Assembly: GCA_964058845.1 (NCBI GenBank)
Contig: CAXKVR010000654.1
Span: forward strand, 1 to 47,840
DNA length: 47,840 nucleotides
Direction: 5' to 3'
Origin: Carex sylvatica
Lineage: Eukaryota; Streptophyta; Magnoliopsida; Poales; Cyperaceae
Shown here: positions 1 through 11,439 of the stretch, piece by piece
How positions within the stretch are numbered: position 1 is the stretch's first letter
Layout of the letters: the number at the start of each line of letters is the position of its first letter
Notes under the pieces: model-generated
Database searches by the model: none
Seen by the model: only the letters and a program-made list of their open reading frames with translations
What the model was told of the DNA's origin: nothing
Made by a program: the position numbers and the translations under genes

Positions 1-1130
1 GAAAATAGCTATATATTGGCAAAGGGACAACAGGGAAAGGGATATTTCAATTTAGCTTTTATTCTACACATCTTTTTATATTTTCTCTCTCTTCTTCTCA
101 TGATTGAATGCGATTGGAGCGAATAATTGAAGGCTTTCTCGAGCGAGCAAAGGTGAAGACAAGGGGCAGTGAGTGAGAAAATTGGTGTAGTCTATTCTTT
201 TTCTTGTTTTTTTCTCAGTTTTTATCATGCTTACTCTTGTATTTCTTTTGAATTTTAGCACACCCATAAGAGTTTAAACATGAACTTGTGTTAAAATCTA
301 CTTTAGTTGGATTTTTTTTTTTATGATGATTGTTTGCTTGTATGTTTGTTCTTGATGATTTTATAATTTATGTGCTTGTATGATTTGTGTGCTTGTTAAT
401 TAGTGTCTCGCTTAGGTTTAACAAACTTAAGGTGCTAAGATCAAATAATTAATGGTACCAAATTATATACATGAATAACCTTAGGACTAAGATTAGAAAT
501 GACTAAATCTGTTTCTTAGTCTGGAACCACAAGTAACAAAGGTTGAATTGAAGTGAAGGACTTAATCGTGAAGCCTCATATTTGATTGGGACCCTTAGAA
601 TTGAACCAAATTATGAAGAACTTAACCGTGAAGTATTGATAGGGATGAACTAGGCTAACATGTGCTTATGATCTAGATAGCTAGGGTGAAGAACTTAATC
701 GTGAAATTCGAATTATCTAAGCACGTTATTAATTCACGCAAGTGACCATTTTTGATACTTAAGGCTTAGAAACTTTATAATTGCAAACAAGAATTTAGAA
801 ATCAATTAAGTGTTGATTTGACTAATTGATTGTATGCCGAAAGCTCCTAGACTTCTATCCCATTAAACCACAAAACTCATTTTATTTGTTTGTTTTAAAT
901 TAATTTATTTAAATTCAACTCTCACTTCAGATATTGAACCTATAAAACTAATTTTCAAACAAATCCCCAATTTACTTTTATTGCACTAGTTTAGAATTAA
1001 TTAATTTAGTAAAAAGTAATATTTTCTGTTGTCTTTGAATCGATACTTTTATTACTACAATGATAGATTGTATGCTTGCAACTGATCTATTATTGTGTAC
1101 TAAAATTTATAAATTTGAAATTAAAAAGTG
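1..1130. repeat. Probable decayed LTR-retrotransposon leader, no gene
   Basis: AT-rich sequence with no convincing reading frame. A 13-base motif, cttaaYcgtgaag or a close variant, recurs at 561, 621 and 694 with the surrounding text partly repeated. Spaced repeats of this kind, followed by a stretch around 1030-1100 that alternates between short T-rich and GAT-rich words, resemble the non-coding leader of plant LTR retrotransposons. No LTR boundary, primer-binding site or gag frame is visible, so the assignment is by resemblance only. Confidence 0.3.
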
Positions 1131-1196
1131 TATTCAATTGATCCAATAACTCTATACCTAAAATACACAACAATAATACACATGAGATTATTTTCA

Positions 1197-1740
1197 GTCC
1201 GGAGGCAGATCAGTGCCATATAAAAAGACGTTTTCAGGGAGATCCAGGAGGAGGACCCATAGGCACCACAGCTATCACGACAGTATACGCCTCTAGCGCA
1301 AATGGAGGAGCCGGAGGAGCATCCCAAGAGAAAGAGGAAAAGAGAGTGTTGTGGACACCACCGAACCACAAGTTGGAGATATTTGTTTTACTTGTTATTT
1401 AATTAGTTGTTATGCTGTGATAGACTGTTATATTTAGTTATTATGCTGTGAGTCTGTGACATGCTTTTATTTTTTTATGTGAGGCTTTTATGATATTATT
1501 TGTATATTAGAGACTTATATTTTCATATTATGTTTTTATTCTACTTTTATCATATTATTCTAATATTAACGGTCGATTAATTGTTAGCGGGAATCAAATT
1601 ATCACGGATTTTTTCGACTAATCGGTCGATTATTCTTTATTATAATTTATTATTTCTGATTAATCCCTTAGCAGTACCCTGTTCGTCCGATAACAGCGAT
1701 ACCGTTATATAAACTATCCAAACTCCTTAACTAATTAATG
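1197..1740. mobile_element. hAT transposon end fragment (copy 1)
   Basis: The reverse complement of about 1570-1720 matches 28359-28545, which begins with the hAT-type tip CAGTGTTGTAAA. Both share the words taacggta, ttatcggacg or ttattggacgg, and several cgattaatc motifs typical of hAT subterminal repeats. Here the tip itself is degraded. The stretch 1197-1370 reads open on the plus strand as a Gly- and Ala-rich peptide, which could be the tail of a transposase, but no domain is recognisable. Confidence 0.5.
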
Positions 1741-1924
1741 CTTCTTTTTTCAATTCATACTTTAGGTTCAACAGAAACTCTTGGTCCAATCAGTTGTCAT
1801 CAAATCTAAATAATTTAGGTTTAGTAGCAGAAACATGTAAAAAACAGAGGACAATGATCTAAGAAGAGTAGGGTTAAAATACTTTATTTTTTCGTTCTTT
1901 AATCATGACTTACGTTCTTATTTC

Positions 1925-2110
1925 AGTTTTTAAAATACAAATAGTCAATTCTAATCGCTCAACATGATATCCATATTAACATGTACTTAGAGATCAAATT
2001 TAGTTGTGTTCCCGGTAAATTTCATTATTTTTTTAGAAAATCTGTCAATTGTGTTTATTTATTTTTAGAAGATGGTAACAAAAAAAAAATGGCCCAATTG
2101 ACTGTACTTC
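1925..2110. repeat. Partial MITE related to the 5275-5689 family
   Basis: The order of words (fragments of atagtcaat, then an aacatg-like block, then gagatcaaatt and ttttttaga) parallels the left arm of the MITE at 5275 and the element near 33310. Only one arm is present and it is diverged. Nothing else is seen in 1740-2450. Confidence 0.3.
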
Positions 2111-2457
2111 TTACTATAATGAAAATAACGGTTGCAAAATTAAAAACTTCCAATCTATTATTTTGGTAATTAAGGACTGGTTAGTTCCGGACTTGACAAT
2201 TTGATTTTCGTAATATATGTGAAAGCTGATGTATCTGTAGCACGCTCATTTGCGCATCTTGATCACGACCGCAATGATATTTATATTTTATTATGTGTAT
2301 TTTATAATAATGTGCACGTATTTGCAAACAGAGTTTGGTAAATTGAGACTGATAGTCCGAAATGTACTATTTTTTTTTCTAAATAGAAAACTTATCTTTT
2401 CATTATAATTAAACCCAGAAATTAATTAGAGATACAATTCTATTGCTAGTTTTTTTA

Positions 2458-2850
2458 GTAGAACTAGAGTGTTCTTAAGTTCAACTCAAGTCTAAAATCT
2501 ATCAAGTCAGCTTTAAATGGCGAATCCGAACCGTTGAAACCCACTACTTTACGAGTGATGTGTTTACATGTGAAATTTTTTAACATTTCAATTAATTTAG
2601 TATAAAGTCAAGCTGTGAAAATTACAAGATTAATAAATTAATTTTAATGCATTCATTTTTTGAACGTTTTTTTTACCACTTGACTCTATTCAAAAGTAAT
2701 TTCAAAATTAAAATGTTTTACATGTAGACGCATCACTCATAAAGTATGCGGATTTCAACAGTTTGAATTCGTCATTTAAAACTGATTTGACGGGTTTTAG
2801 ACTTGAGTTTATCAAGAGACTTGGTGAACTTAAGAACACCCTAGTTCTAC
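2458..2850. mobile_element. MITE with long terminal inverted repeats
   Basis: The left end GTAGAACTAGAGTGTTCTTA is matched in reverse complement by the right end. The inverted match continues through the aatccgaac, catgtgaaa and agtataaag blocks for most of each arm. The internal words catgtaaacgcatcac and aatccgaacc recur in the element at 32469-32874, so the two are one family. I found no clean target duplication here. No coding capacity. Confidence 0.7.
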
Positions 2851-3244
2851 TCCTAGTTTTCCATTGCATGACAGGTCTGATTTTCATCTGGTAGCACGAA
2901 TTTTGATGCTAGGAATGATCAAATGGTAAATCATTTAGATATTCAAATGTGTGCACTTGTCAATATAGATTTGCACATGGTTCAACATAGTTAATTACGA
3001 ACCATGAATACTTTTAAGTATAATTGTTTAAACATAATTGATAGTTGTTAAGTGTAAATTTACAATTTTTTATTAAAAATGAATACTGTATAAATTTAAA
3101 TTTATGTAGAGTTCACATTTGTAGATATTTCGTGAATAGAAAAACTTCATAATAGCACATTAAAATCTGCTTTCGCAAAAAATAAATGATAATATCATAA
3201 TATCTTGAACTATTATTAACTGATTTTATTTTTTTATTTTTTAA

Positions 3245-3442
3245 AGGGGTAATTTCTAGTGTGTCCATACAAACTTTCAAAATAGCTAAATTTTTCATCA
3301 AAATATCATAATATTAAATATTCTCACAATTATTTTTAAGAAGAAAAAATGTGAAGTATTAGTGAGGATACTAGATATTATGGTGTGTTGTTGAAAAAAT
3401 TGATTATTTTCGAAGTTTGTATGAACACACTAGAAATTCTCC
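3245..3442. mobile_element. Short MITE, possible Harbinger type
   Basis: Imperfect inverted ends: AGGGGTAATTTCTAGTGTG on the left, and on the right the reverse complement of GGAGAATTTCTAGTGTG, each followed by an inverted ATACAAACTT. TAA flanks both sides (3242-3244 and 3443-3445), matching the 3-bp duplication of PIF/Harbinger elements. So short a duplication could also be chance in AT-rich DNA. Confidence 0.5.
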
Positions 3443-3449
3443 TAAAAAA

Positions 3450-4634
3450 GGTAAAATAGTAATTGCGGAGAAATTTTGTTGAAATTTTTTTGTAAGAAAA
3501 CGAAGTTTCAAAATTTACAGAACTTGCATTAAGAGGGACAGAAAATAAAAATTTAAGCACTGACCATGTACAATACTATTGCTTATAAATTTGGACAATT
3601 TGAGCTAAAGTAATTTTGTAAGAACAAAGAATTGTCAATGGACATCAAATCAAATTTAATTGTATCCGTTAAGTTTGTGTTGAAATTTATACTGATATAT
3701 TTAAATTCAAACAATTTAGATCAAACATCTACTAACTTAGTGCTTATCGTAATCCCCTTTTTCTTTAGAGACTTGGTCCCTGATTATCGAGGGAAATGAA
3801 CCTGTCTTGGAGTGTTTGCGTTAGACTGAGTATTGTATCTCTCAAATACCGAACCATGTAGAATACTCACAGTCAGATCAAAATCAATTCAGTTCCTATT
3901 TGTAATAGAGGGGTTTTCAATTTGAGATTTGTGCCAATTTAAAACTGACACTCAAATTTCATTATAAATTGTTCGGTATTGCATTAGATACGGAATTTTC
4001 AATTTTGCGACTTTCTTTAGTTTCACTCTGTTTTTTTTTTCGGACCAGAGATAGTCAGGATTTTTTATCAATGATAGACAAAAATATCTAGAAATAAATA
4101 ATTTGTTTTACAGAAATAGACAACTGTCTATATTCACATAGAGTTTATACTGATTTTTTAAATTAAAAAATAGACAGTTATCTACCATATGTGATTGGTT
4201 GATTCCTGATGCTACTAAATGTTTAAGCTATGTAATTTGACCCGATATTTTTTATACATCACAGATTTGTCTTAAGAACACTACACGAGAGATGTATTAA
4301 AGCAATACATTAATTTTTCTTAGACCATGTTAAATAATTTGAAATAATATTGTTGTGTAAATTTAGTATGTCAATTTTTTTCTGTTCAAACTATTCTCTC
4401 TATTGTTTTTTCTTATTTATATTTTTGGTTTTTTGTTGTCCTTCTAAAAAAAGAAAAAAGAAAAGAAAAATGCAAAGCAAGTATACTTGCAATAAATTGC
4501 TACAATCATACCTACAATAATTTTTTTTTTTTCACTATTTGCAAGAATAAAAACACTTAACAGTGTTGATATCGTCGTGGATATTGTAAATAACAATACT
4601 TCTAAAAATAACAAATTCTATCTACTTTAGATAA
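3450..4634. other. AT-rich intergenic sequence
   Basis: No credible gene, RNA or complete repeat is visible. There is a purine tract near 4446-4470 and a short imperfect inverted pair around atagacaactgtctat near 4117-4175. Confidence 0.5.
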
Positions 4635-4643
4635 TAATTATTT

Positions 4644-5704
4644 AGGGGAATTTCATATATACCACTGAAAAACTATAAAATTATGTATTGCCATTCAAAT
4701 TTCTATAATTACGTATTTACTATCTAAAAATCAAATAACTCACATATTTACCCAATATAACTTTAGTATATATATCAGATATACTCAAAAGTCAGATTAA
4801 TTATGTGTAATATTCTTAAAACTATAATTAATTAAGAATTAACTTAACACCATATCTTTTTTTCTTATATCCGTTCTCCTTTATATCCAATACAAGATAT
4901 TAAAAATAGATATTCTAAACTGAGCCAGTAACAAAATGCAAATTCTGAAACTCAGGTACTATTTTGATAACGGATTGTGATTTCAGTATCGAATTCAGTT
5001 AGAGTTGTTATATTTGAAAAGGTGGAGTGGTCACATTGCTTTTAGACATCAAGCCAGAGTTGAAATCCTAATATTTGAGTATGTTGCTCCCTTCTCTCCG
5101 AGGTTTAATGGGAGTGACGAGATGAGAGAGTTTCAGCAGGAAAATAAAAATTACGTCAAAAAAAACGGACGGAAAATAAGTGAGTTAATAGATTTTTAGA
5201 TGGTAAATATTTAATTACAGAAATTTGAATGCTAAATATGTAATTTTACAGTTTTTGAGTGGTATATATGAAATGAGGAGGGTTCAAGTGCACCCAAATT
5301 TTTGTGCACCCAAATGCACCCTATCTTTCAAATCATTTTTCTCCTTTTTCAAAGTCCGAATAGTCAATCCGAACCGTTAGATGCGATCTATATATTAAGA
5401 TGTGCTTGGAGACCAAATTTTATATTTTTTAGAATTTGTTTACTATTTTTTTAGATTTATTGAAAATCGCTGTTTTTAGCAAATCTGGACCATAAAAAAA
5501 CAGCGATTTTCAATAAATCTAAAAAAATAGTAAAATTTTTTCAAAAAATGTAAAATTTGATCTCCAAGCACATCTTAATATATAGATCGCATCTAACGGT
5601 TCGGATTGACTATTCGGACTTTAAAAACGGAGATAAAAGATAGAATGCATTTGAGTGCACAAAAATTTAGATGCATTTGAACCCTCCTCATATGAAATTA
5701 TCCC
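4644..5704. mobile_element. Mutator-type MITE, split by a second MITE
   Basis: A 9-bp direct repeat TAATTATTT flanks the element (4635-4643 and 5705-5713). The ends are inverted repeats of about 100 bp, with the outer words aatttcatatataccact shared in opposite orientation. The right arm is interrupted by the 415-bp element at 5275-5689. Removing that insert leaves about 640 bp. The interior 4960-5200 is less AT-rich than the arms, with a 64-codon plus-strand frame from 5005. It may be captured host sequence, but I do not recognise it. Confidence 0.75.
5275..5689. mobile_element. Near-palindromic MITE with perfect 9-bp TSD
   Basis: Flanked by ATATGAAAT at 5266-5274 and 5690-5698. The ends GAGGAGGGTTCAAGTGCA and its inverted partner lead into arms that are nearly perfect inverted copies and meet near 5490, with cagcgattttcaataaat on one side and its complement on the other. 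Transcribed, it would fold into one long hairpin. The 9-bp duplication fits a Mutator-like transposase. Related ends occur at 14522-14927 and 32884-33308. Confidence 0.85.
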
Positions 5705-6018
5705 TAATTATTTTTTTACCCTCGCATATATGAGAGATTTTTATACTACTCAACACAATGAACATTTCATTAAATCATAAAATGTCATAGCACAAACGCG
5801 GCATAAACACTAATTCACATGGACCAAAACCACGGACATTTGAAACCGTACTTCTGAATTGATGACACCAAAATAGAGTCAACTGAAAGGTCAATCCTTA
5901 GGAACTTGTAGATGAAACTAAGCCACTAAAACCAGACGGTTCGGATCAAATTCAACGCTTAAACATGACCACAGTGTATTGGGACTTTGTAATGGGACCC
6001 ACACACTTTGTGGTCTAT

Positions 6019-6227
6019 CGAGTCGGAGTAAGTCCGATGCCCATTGGACCTACTTTGGTTCGATGGGTGTTGTGACCATGCAATTGCATCAAGATTCGTG
6101 CCGTACGTATTAAACTCCTTGCAGTTTTTATCAATTTCCGTGTACACAGATCTTAATGCAAATCATACGGTGATAGAGCCCATCGAACCTAAAAGTAGGT
6201 CCAATGGACATCGGACGTACTCCTATC
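6019..6227. mobile_element. 209-bp MITE with 11-bp flanking repeat
   Basis: The direct repeat TTGTGGTCTAT flanks both sides (6008-6018 and 6228-6238). The arms are inverted: agtccgatgcccattggac on the left, and on the right the complement of a close variant, followed by inverted ggttcgatggg and cccatcgaacc. The flank length fits a Mutator-type duplication. Short open frames crossing it are accidents of the palindrome. Confidence 0.75.
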
Positions 6228-6239
6228 TTGTGGTCTATG

Positions 6240-7897
6240 GCATTCCTACCTTGATTATACTAGCCTATCTAACCTGACCTGTAACACTTCTAATTTATTT
6301 ATTCATCTATTGCTTTTTATCCCTTGGACTCTGCCTTTTGTTTTATTTATATACACACAAGAGACAAAATCTTGTTTTGTAGGGACTATGACAGTTGATG
6401 TAAACTGTTTTTAAATTTATTTATTGTTGCAAACCTCTGGTACGAATTGAGTTATTGGAGTTGTTATAAATTAAACGCCTGTTTACAGATATATATTATG
6501 GTATTCAAGTGGTTTTGAAAATGTTAAGTTTTTACATTTTCTAACATTCTTTTTATGTGATAAGTGGATTAGTTTGGCCTGAAATTAATTGAAATGGGAA
6601 AGATAAAGATGGGTGAAGTCACTAATTCACTGTTTAAAGATTAGATGCCTAACATTTAGGCATTTACTCTAATGAACCGGCTACCATTAAAGGAAGATTT
6701 GACTGTTCATTTTTATTCTTGAAATTCCTCGTCAACTATGCTTCTTCTCAATTTTTATTAAATTACACCCCCTTTTTGATCGTATGTGGTCCTAACTGTG
6801 CATTATTCTAATGCATCAATTTGCGTGGTTATGAAGATAGACAAAAATAGACTAATACGGTTGGTAAGTGTGACTAGATATTAAAGTACAAAATTTATTC
6901 TTTTAAGGTATATATTATCAAACATATTTGAGCTTTTTTCTTAGAGAAATTTTCGGCTAACTATTAATAAATGTCCATCTTTCTAGAGGCCTCTGGAAGA
7001 TTAGACATATTATTTATTTAATTAAGACATAAAATTATGATACAAAGCATGATTACTCTAAGTATAGCAACTAAGTTTCTATATATTGTTTATTTTAATC
7101 TATAAAACACTTTTTCCAATAACTTTATTGATGAATTTAATTTTTTTTGTAGTCTATAATTTTTTTTGCAACATCTTCACGAATGAATTTTAACTTTGAC
7201 GAAATAATGCTATTTATACTATATTATTCGTGAAGATTACAGACTTTTATTGTTAAGAAGAACTATCATTATTTTTCTATTTTTTCATATTATAAAAATA
7301 AAGAATTATTTTTAAATTATACCGGTCATGAATTTTAAACCTGACAAATATTATTTTCAAACTACCAGCTTGTTACCATGCACTCAGCTTTAATCAGTAA
7401 CTCACACACCATTAGTAACATCCAATACTAGTCACATTTAATCTGTATTGACGACAAGAGTAATGATACACCTGTCAGCCTTTAGAGTTTAACATTCCCA
7501 TTCTCCCATTCCTTCCTCGTAAAACAACAATTAATTATTACCTAACAGTTCACCTTTTCTTACATGCTTTTTCTTCGTTCTATCTCCTTCCTACTCCTAC
7601 GGTCCTACCTCTCCCCATTCCCCAAGTAGAATGTAGGCTATATAGCTATACAAAAATTACAAAGTACCAGCACAGCCTCCATGTTTTAAATTTTTCTGTA
7701 AAGAATTGAGTATTAACTCGCATGCACAAGCAATATGATTATAAGTGATAACACCCCCTCATTATATTATTATTCCTTACTTCTCAACTCCCCATAATTT
7801 AATAGATTAAAATAAATTAAAGAAAATAACAAAAAAAAACAGAATGCTGAGTCTAATCCAATTGCTAATTATGCATATAAGAAACGAACACCTCACT
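6240..7897. other. AT-rich intergenic sequence upstream of IPT
   Basis: No gene or complete repeat is seen. A small inverted pair (atcttcacgaat and attcgtgaagat) lies at about 7171-7240. Because a hAT element sits between this region and IPT, the original IPT promoter is likely to lie in the last kilobase or so here. I cannot point to a firm TATA box. Confidence 0.45.
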
Positions 7898-7905
7898 CTC
7901 TCCAC

Positions 7906-8923
7906 TAGTGGGTTGCAAAAACCCGACCCGCCCGTGCCCAGTACCCGGGGTATCCGCGTCCGAGCACGGGTATAGGTCGGGTAAACGGGTAGGGGCATAA
8001 AACGGGTAGGGTACGGTTATTTGGTTCAATACCTGGTCCGAATTACGCCTGTACCCGTCCGACCCGACCCGACCCGTCGCCCGACCGTACCCGTACCCGT
8101 TAAAAATTTCAAAAAAAATTAATTTTTTTTGAAATTTCGGAATTCCCGTCGGTTCAACCGGGCCCGGACCCACTGGTCCCGTCGGTTTTCTTTTTTTTTT
8201 TCTTCAAATTTTTTATTTTTCAAATTTTATTCCCTTTTCAATATTTTCTTTAAATACCATCTCTTCCTCTCAAAAAATTTACACTCTCATTCTCTAATTC
8301 TCAATTCTCGAATTTTATTCTTCTCAATTTTTCAATTTATTTAAAAAAAATATATAGTTATAAATTTAATTCATTCTACAAATCCGCAAACGAAATTACG
8401 AAGGTATCGAAATTATGAAGTTCGGCACCTCCAGCAAGATTTTTTCGCTAGATTTAAAGGTAACATTTATTTCATTTTAGATTAATTTATTTTTGTAGAG
8501 TACATTTAGTTTATGCTAGATTTATTGAATATTAAGTATTAGATTTGTTAGATTTGTTAGATTTGTTAAATTTATTAAGTAATTAGATTTGTTAGATTTA
8601 TTTATGTTAGATTTATTAGATTTATTGAATATGTTAGATTTATGTTAGATTTATTAGATTCGTACAACACCGTAAAAAAATAACAGAAAAAAAACAGAGA
8701 AAAAAAAAAACCGAACCGGACCGGTTCCTACCCGGACCGCCCTGCCCGTCAAGGATACCACGAGCACGGATATAAGACAGACAGGGCACGGGTTTTAAAA
8801 AAAAAATCTATAATAATCGGTCCGTGGTACCCGTATACCTGTAATACCAGTACCCAACCTGTATCCGTGCCCGATCCCAAATATACCCAGTCCGCCCAGC
8901 CCGTACTCGTTAGCAATACTCTA
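7906..8923. mobile_element. Non-autonomous hAT element next to IPT
   Basis: The target duplication CTCTCCAC is perfect on both sides (7898-7905 and 8924-8931). The element starts TAGTGGGTTGCAAAAACC and ends in an inverted TAGAGTATTGC. Both subterminal zones (7915-8100 and 8710-8905) are packed with GTACCCG, CCCGACCC and cgggta motifs in both orientations, as expected for hAT transposase binding sites. The middle looks like a 5' UTR and first-intron remnant, with tandem gttagattt words at 8540-8660. No transposase frame remains. It ends 205 bp before the IPT start codon. Confidence 0.9.
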
Positions 8924-9003
8924 CTCTCCACACCCTACTGCACAATTACAGAAAGAGAGTCTCTAGAGGGTGTGCAGAGAGAGAAACATTTTTCATATAC
9001 CAT

Positions 9004-9021
9004 CACACACACACACACACA
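9004..9021. repeat. (CA)n microsatellite in IPT 5' leader
   Basis: Nine CA/AC steps between the hAT insertion and the IPT start. The IPT frame is open through it from an ATG at 8970, giving His-Thr repeats, which argues that the upstream in-frame ATG is not the real start. Confidence 0.8.
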
Positions 9022-9128
9022 GACAGCAAGAAGCGCATGAGCTACTGATAAGCGTGCCCCAACTGGCTTCTCTATTCCTCTTTTTTGGAATAACCATCCC
9101 GTACTCCCGTCCCTCCGTGCTCTCATCG

Positions 9129-10145
9129 ATGAGAAGAAGCATAGGATCTCTGCTGCGCCGGTACCGCCACGTGCTATTACCTCAGGACCCAACTTCTCAG
9201 AGGCAATTTGACAAACATATAGTGGTCATAATGGGTGCAACCGGCACAGGCAAGACCCGCCTCTCCATCGACATAGCCCATCAGTTCTCAGGCGAGGTGG
9301 TAAACTCGGACAAGATCCAGCTCTACACAGGCCTCGACATAACCACCAACAAAGTAACCGTACAGGAACGGCTCGGTGTACCACACCACCTCCTTGGGTC
9401 AGTTCCAGCCGCCTCAGGGGAACTCTCTCAAGAGAGCTACCGTCGACTAGCAACCACTGCAATCTCCTCCATCTCCAACCGACACAAACTTCCAGTGATC
9501 GCTGGAGGTTCCAACTCCCTTATCCATGCCCTCTTGTCGGATCCATATCGACCAGGATACAACCCGTTTGATCAGAGAATGACCTTTTATAGACCTGGGC
9601 TGAGTTACAACTGTTGTATGATATGGGTTGATGTGGAAAAGGATGTATTAATGGAGTATTTGGATAAGAGAGTAGATGAGATGATAGATATAGGTATGGT
9701 GGAAGAGTTAAGAGAGTACTTCAAGAAGGAGAGGAGAGAAAGGGAGATGAATAAGGGTTTGGAGATGGCGATTGGCGTGCCAGAGCTGGAGCGGTATTTT
9801 AATGGTACAAGGAGTTTAGGAGATGCATTAGAAGAAATAAAGCATAACACGAGAGAACTCGCCATGGTACAGGTGGGGAAGATAGAGAAGATGAGAAGCG
9901 AATGGAGATGGCCTATTAGAAGAGTTGATGCAACAGATGTGGTTCGAGCGAAGCTCAGAAGAGAAGGGAAACAAGTCGAGACTGAAAGATGGGACCGCCT
10001 CGTTCTTCAGCCGTGCTCGGAGTCCGTACGGGATTTTCTTCGTGACGCAGCGGCGGAAGAAGAAAGAAGAGAGATTGATAGCCACACTTGGAGCAAGGTC
10101 GTTCATGATACACCGATGGCAATGAAGAGCGGGGCCCATGGCTGA
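9129..10145 (+). CDS. IPT: Adenylate isopentenyltransferase (cytokinin biosynthesis)
   Basis: Transfers the isopentenyl group of DMAPP to ATP/ADP, the first step of isoprenoid cytokinin synthesis. From the ATG at 9129 the protein has 338 residues, within the usual plant range of about 320-360. Seen in it: Walker A GATGTGKT at residues 36-43, NSDKIQ at 59-64, GVPHHLLG at 83-90 and AGGSNS at 125-130, then a WVDV core motif and the VDEM and RNT blocks of the C-terminal half. The gene is uninterrupted, as most angiosperm IPT genes are. An in-frame ATG at 8970 would add 53 residues encoded partly by a CA repeat, so I prefer 9129, which leaves a short N-terminus before the nucleotide-binding loop. 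Plastid targeting cannot be judged. It reads most like the ATP/ADP class (IPT1/3/5-like), not the tRNA class, and it lacks the C-terminal zinc finger of tRNA-IPTs. A hAT lies just upstream. Confidence 0.93.
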   Translation: MRRSIGSLLRRYRHVLLPQDPTSQRQFDKHIVVIMGATGTGKTRLSIDIAHQFSGEVVNSDKIQLYTGLDITTNKVTVQERLGVPHHLLGSVPAASGELSQESYRRLATTAISSISNRHKLPVIAGGSNSLIHALLSDPYRPGYNPFDQRMTFYRPGLSYNCCMIWVDVEKDVLMEYLDKRVDEMIDIGMVEELREYFKKERREREMNKGLEMAIGVPELERYFNGTRSLGDALEEIKHNTRELAMVQVGKIEKMRSEWRWPIRRVDATDVVRAKLRREGKQVETERWDRLVLQPCSESVRDFLRDAAAEEERREIDSHTWSKVVHDTPMAMKSGAHG

Positions 10146-11300
10146 GGTGAGAGGAGAGGTGGTTCTTGGTGGGGAATTAACGTGGTGCTCCTGCCACGTG
10201 GAATCGGGCCAGAGGAAGGTTGGAAGTTGGTTTTTGAAAATTAAAATTAGAAAGCTCTGTTCTTCTGAAATTGCCACGCAGAGAATTGAAAGAATAGAGA
10301 AGGGGAAAGAGAAAGAGAAAAGTGCTGGGAATTTGACAAAAAGGTCACGACCTTTTCCTCTTTTCTTATGTTCTTCTGATTTTGTCTTTTTATAGGTTTT
10401 TGTTTTGTAGTTCATCAAAAATTTTGAGGCGTGAGTACAGAAACAGTGAACAGCAGAGAGTTTTCCTTTTCTTTGTTTTTTCTTCCTTTTTTTTTTTTTT
10501 TTTTTTGAGGAAGTCAGGTTGAAGATTAACTAAAAAAGGCAGAAAAGAAAGCCATTGGTGGGGGATTTTGTATGTAGAATTTTTTACCAAACACAATACA
10601 AGCATACTGATAATCAAAGTGTTTTTTTTGTCTTCAATTCGTTTAATTTTTAAATATTCTTCTGAGCTTCTCATTGGATTGTTGAAACAATCAAATTGCA
10701 AATGCAGAGGTTTCTTGAACTTTCTTTCTTTGCTCATGTTTTGAGTGTGACCCTTCAAAGAAGATTTTAATTAGTGGATTATGGGCCGGGTCTCATGCTA
10801 GCAAGTTGTGTGTGATTTTATTTGAAACAAATTAAAGTCTTAATGAAACTCGAAACTAACTATTCTTACTTGGATTCAAACGCAGGAACTTTTCTCTTAC
10901 TTGTTTGAGCAATCATTTTAGAATGAAACATCGCAAATCAATTTGTACTCTAGTATTCTAGTAATGAATTTAATGTTGTTTTAATAATTATTTTATCAGT
11001 ATTTCTCTTGTATATCATGCATACAAAAATCTCATTTGATTGAAAAATAGGATCCCTTCGTGTTACTCAGTTTTTTTTTTTCATGATAAGTTCACTGAAC
11101 ACATTCTTGACATTCAAATTTTATTTACTTGAGCAACAGTGCATTAAATGTAAATTGAAAATAATAATTGCATGAACAGTAAAAAGGAATAATACATGCA
11201 TGAAGACTGCAGTCTAAGTCACGCCTGTCTTGGATTCTTCTAAGGATAGCTGTTTCAGTTACTGGGCCGAAATGAAGCCGCTACTGTGTATGGGCCATGA
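10146..11300. other. IPT 3' UTR and intergenic sequence
   Basis: Purine-rich then T-rich sequence follows the IPT stop, with T runs near 10488-10506. No unambiguous polyadenylation signal. The reading frames on both strands here are low-complexity and are not supported as genes. Confidence 0.5.
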
Positions 11301-11301
11301 T

Positions 11302-11439
11302 CGGATCCTCTCCAATTCGAATAATAAGTTGATCTTTTGTAAACAGATCAGGACCGTATATATCGAAGTGAGGAGCTTTGTAATGCCTAACGTGCGTCGT
11401 TGCCTAATGCGCTATATATATTTGGTTGGAGAGGATCCG
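11302..11439. repeat. Short inverted-repeat element
   Basis: CGGATCCTCTCCAA at 11302 is matched by its exact reverse complement ending at 11439. The interior is not strongly palindromic. No flanking duplication is seen, so the status as a MITE is uncertain. Confidence 0.5.

Noticed and set aside
5959..6277. Overlapping frames of 62 and 77 codons on opposite strands
   Set aside because: Both cross the palindromic MITE at 6019-6227; the shared peptide is caused by the inverted repeat.
9828..10418. 196-codon open frame on the minus strand overlapping IPT
   Set aside because: It is antisense to the conserved IPT end and to its 3' UTR; the peptide is low-complexity and has no motif.
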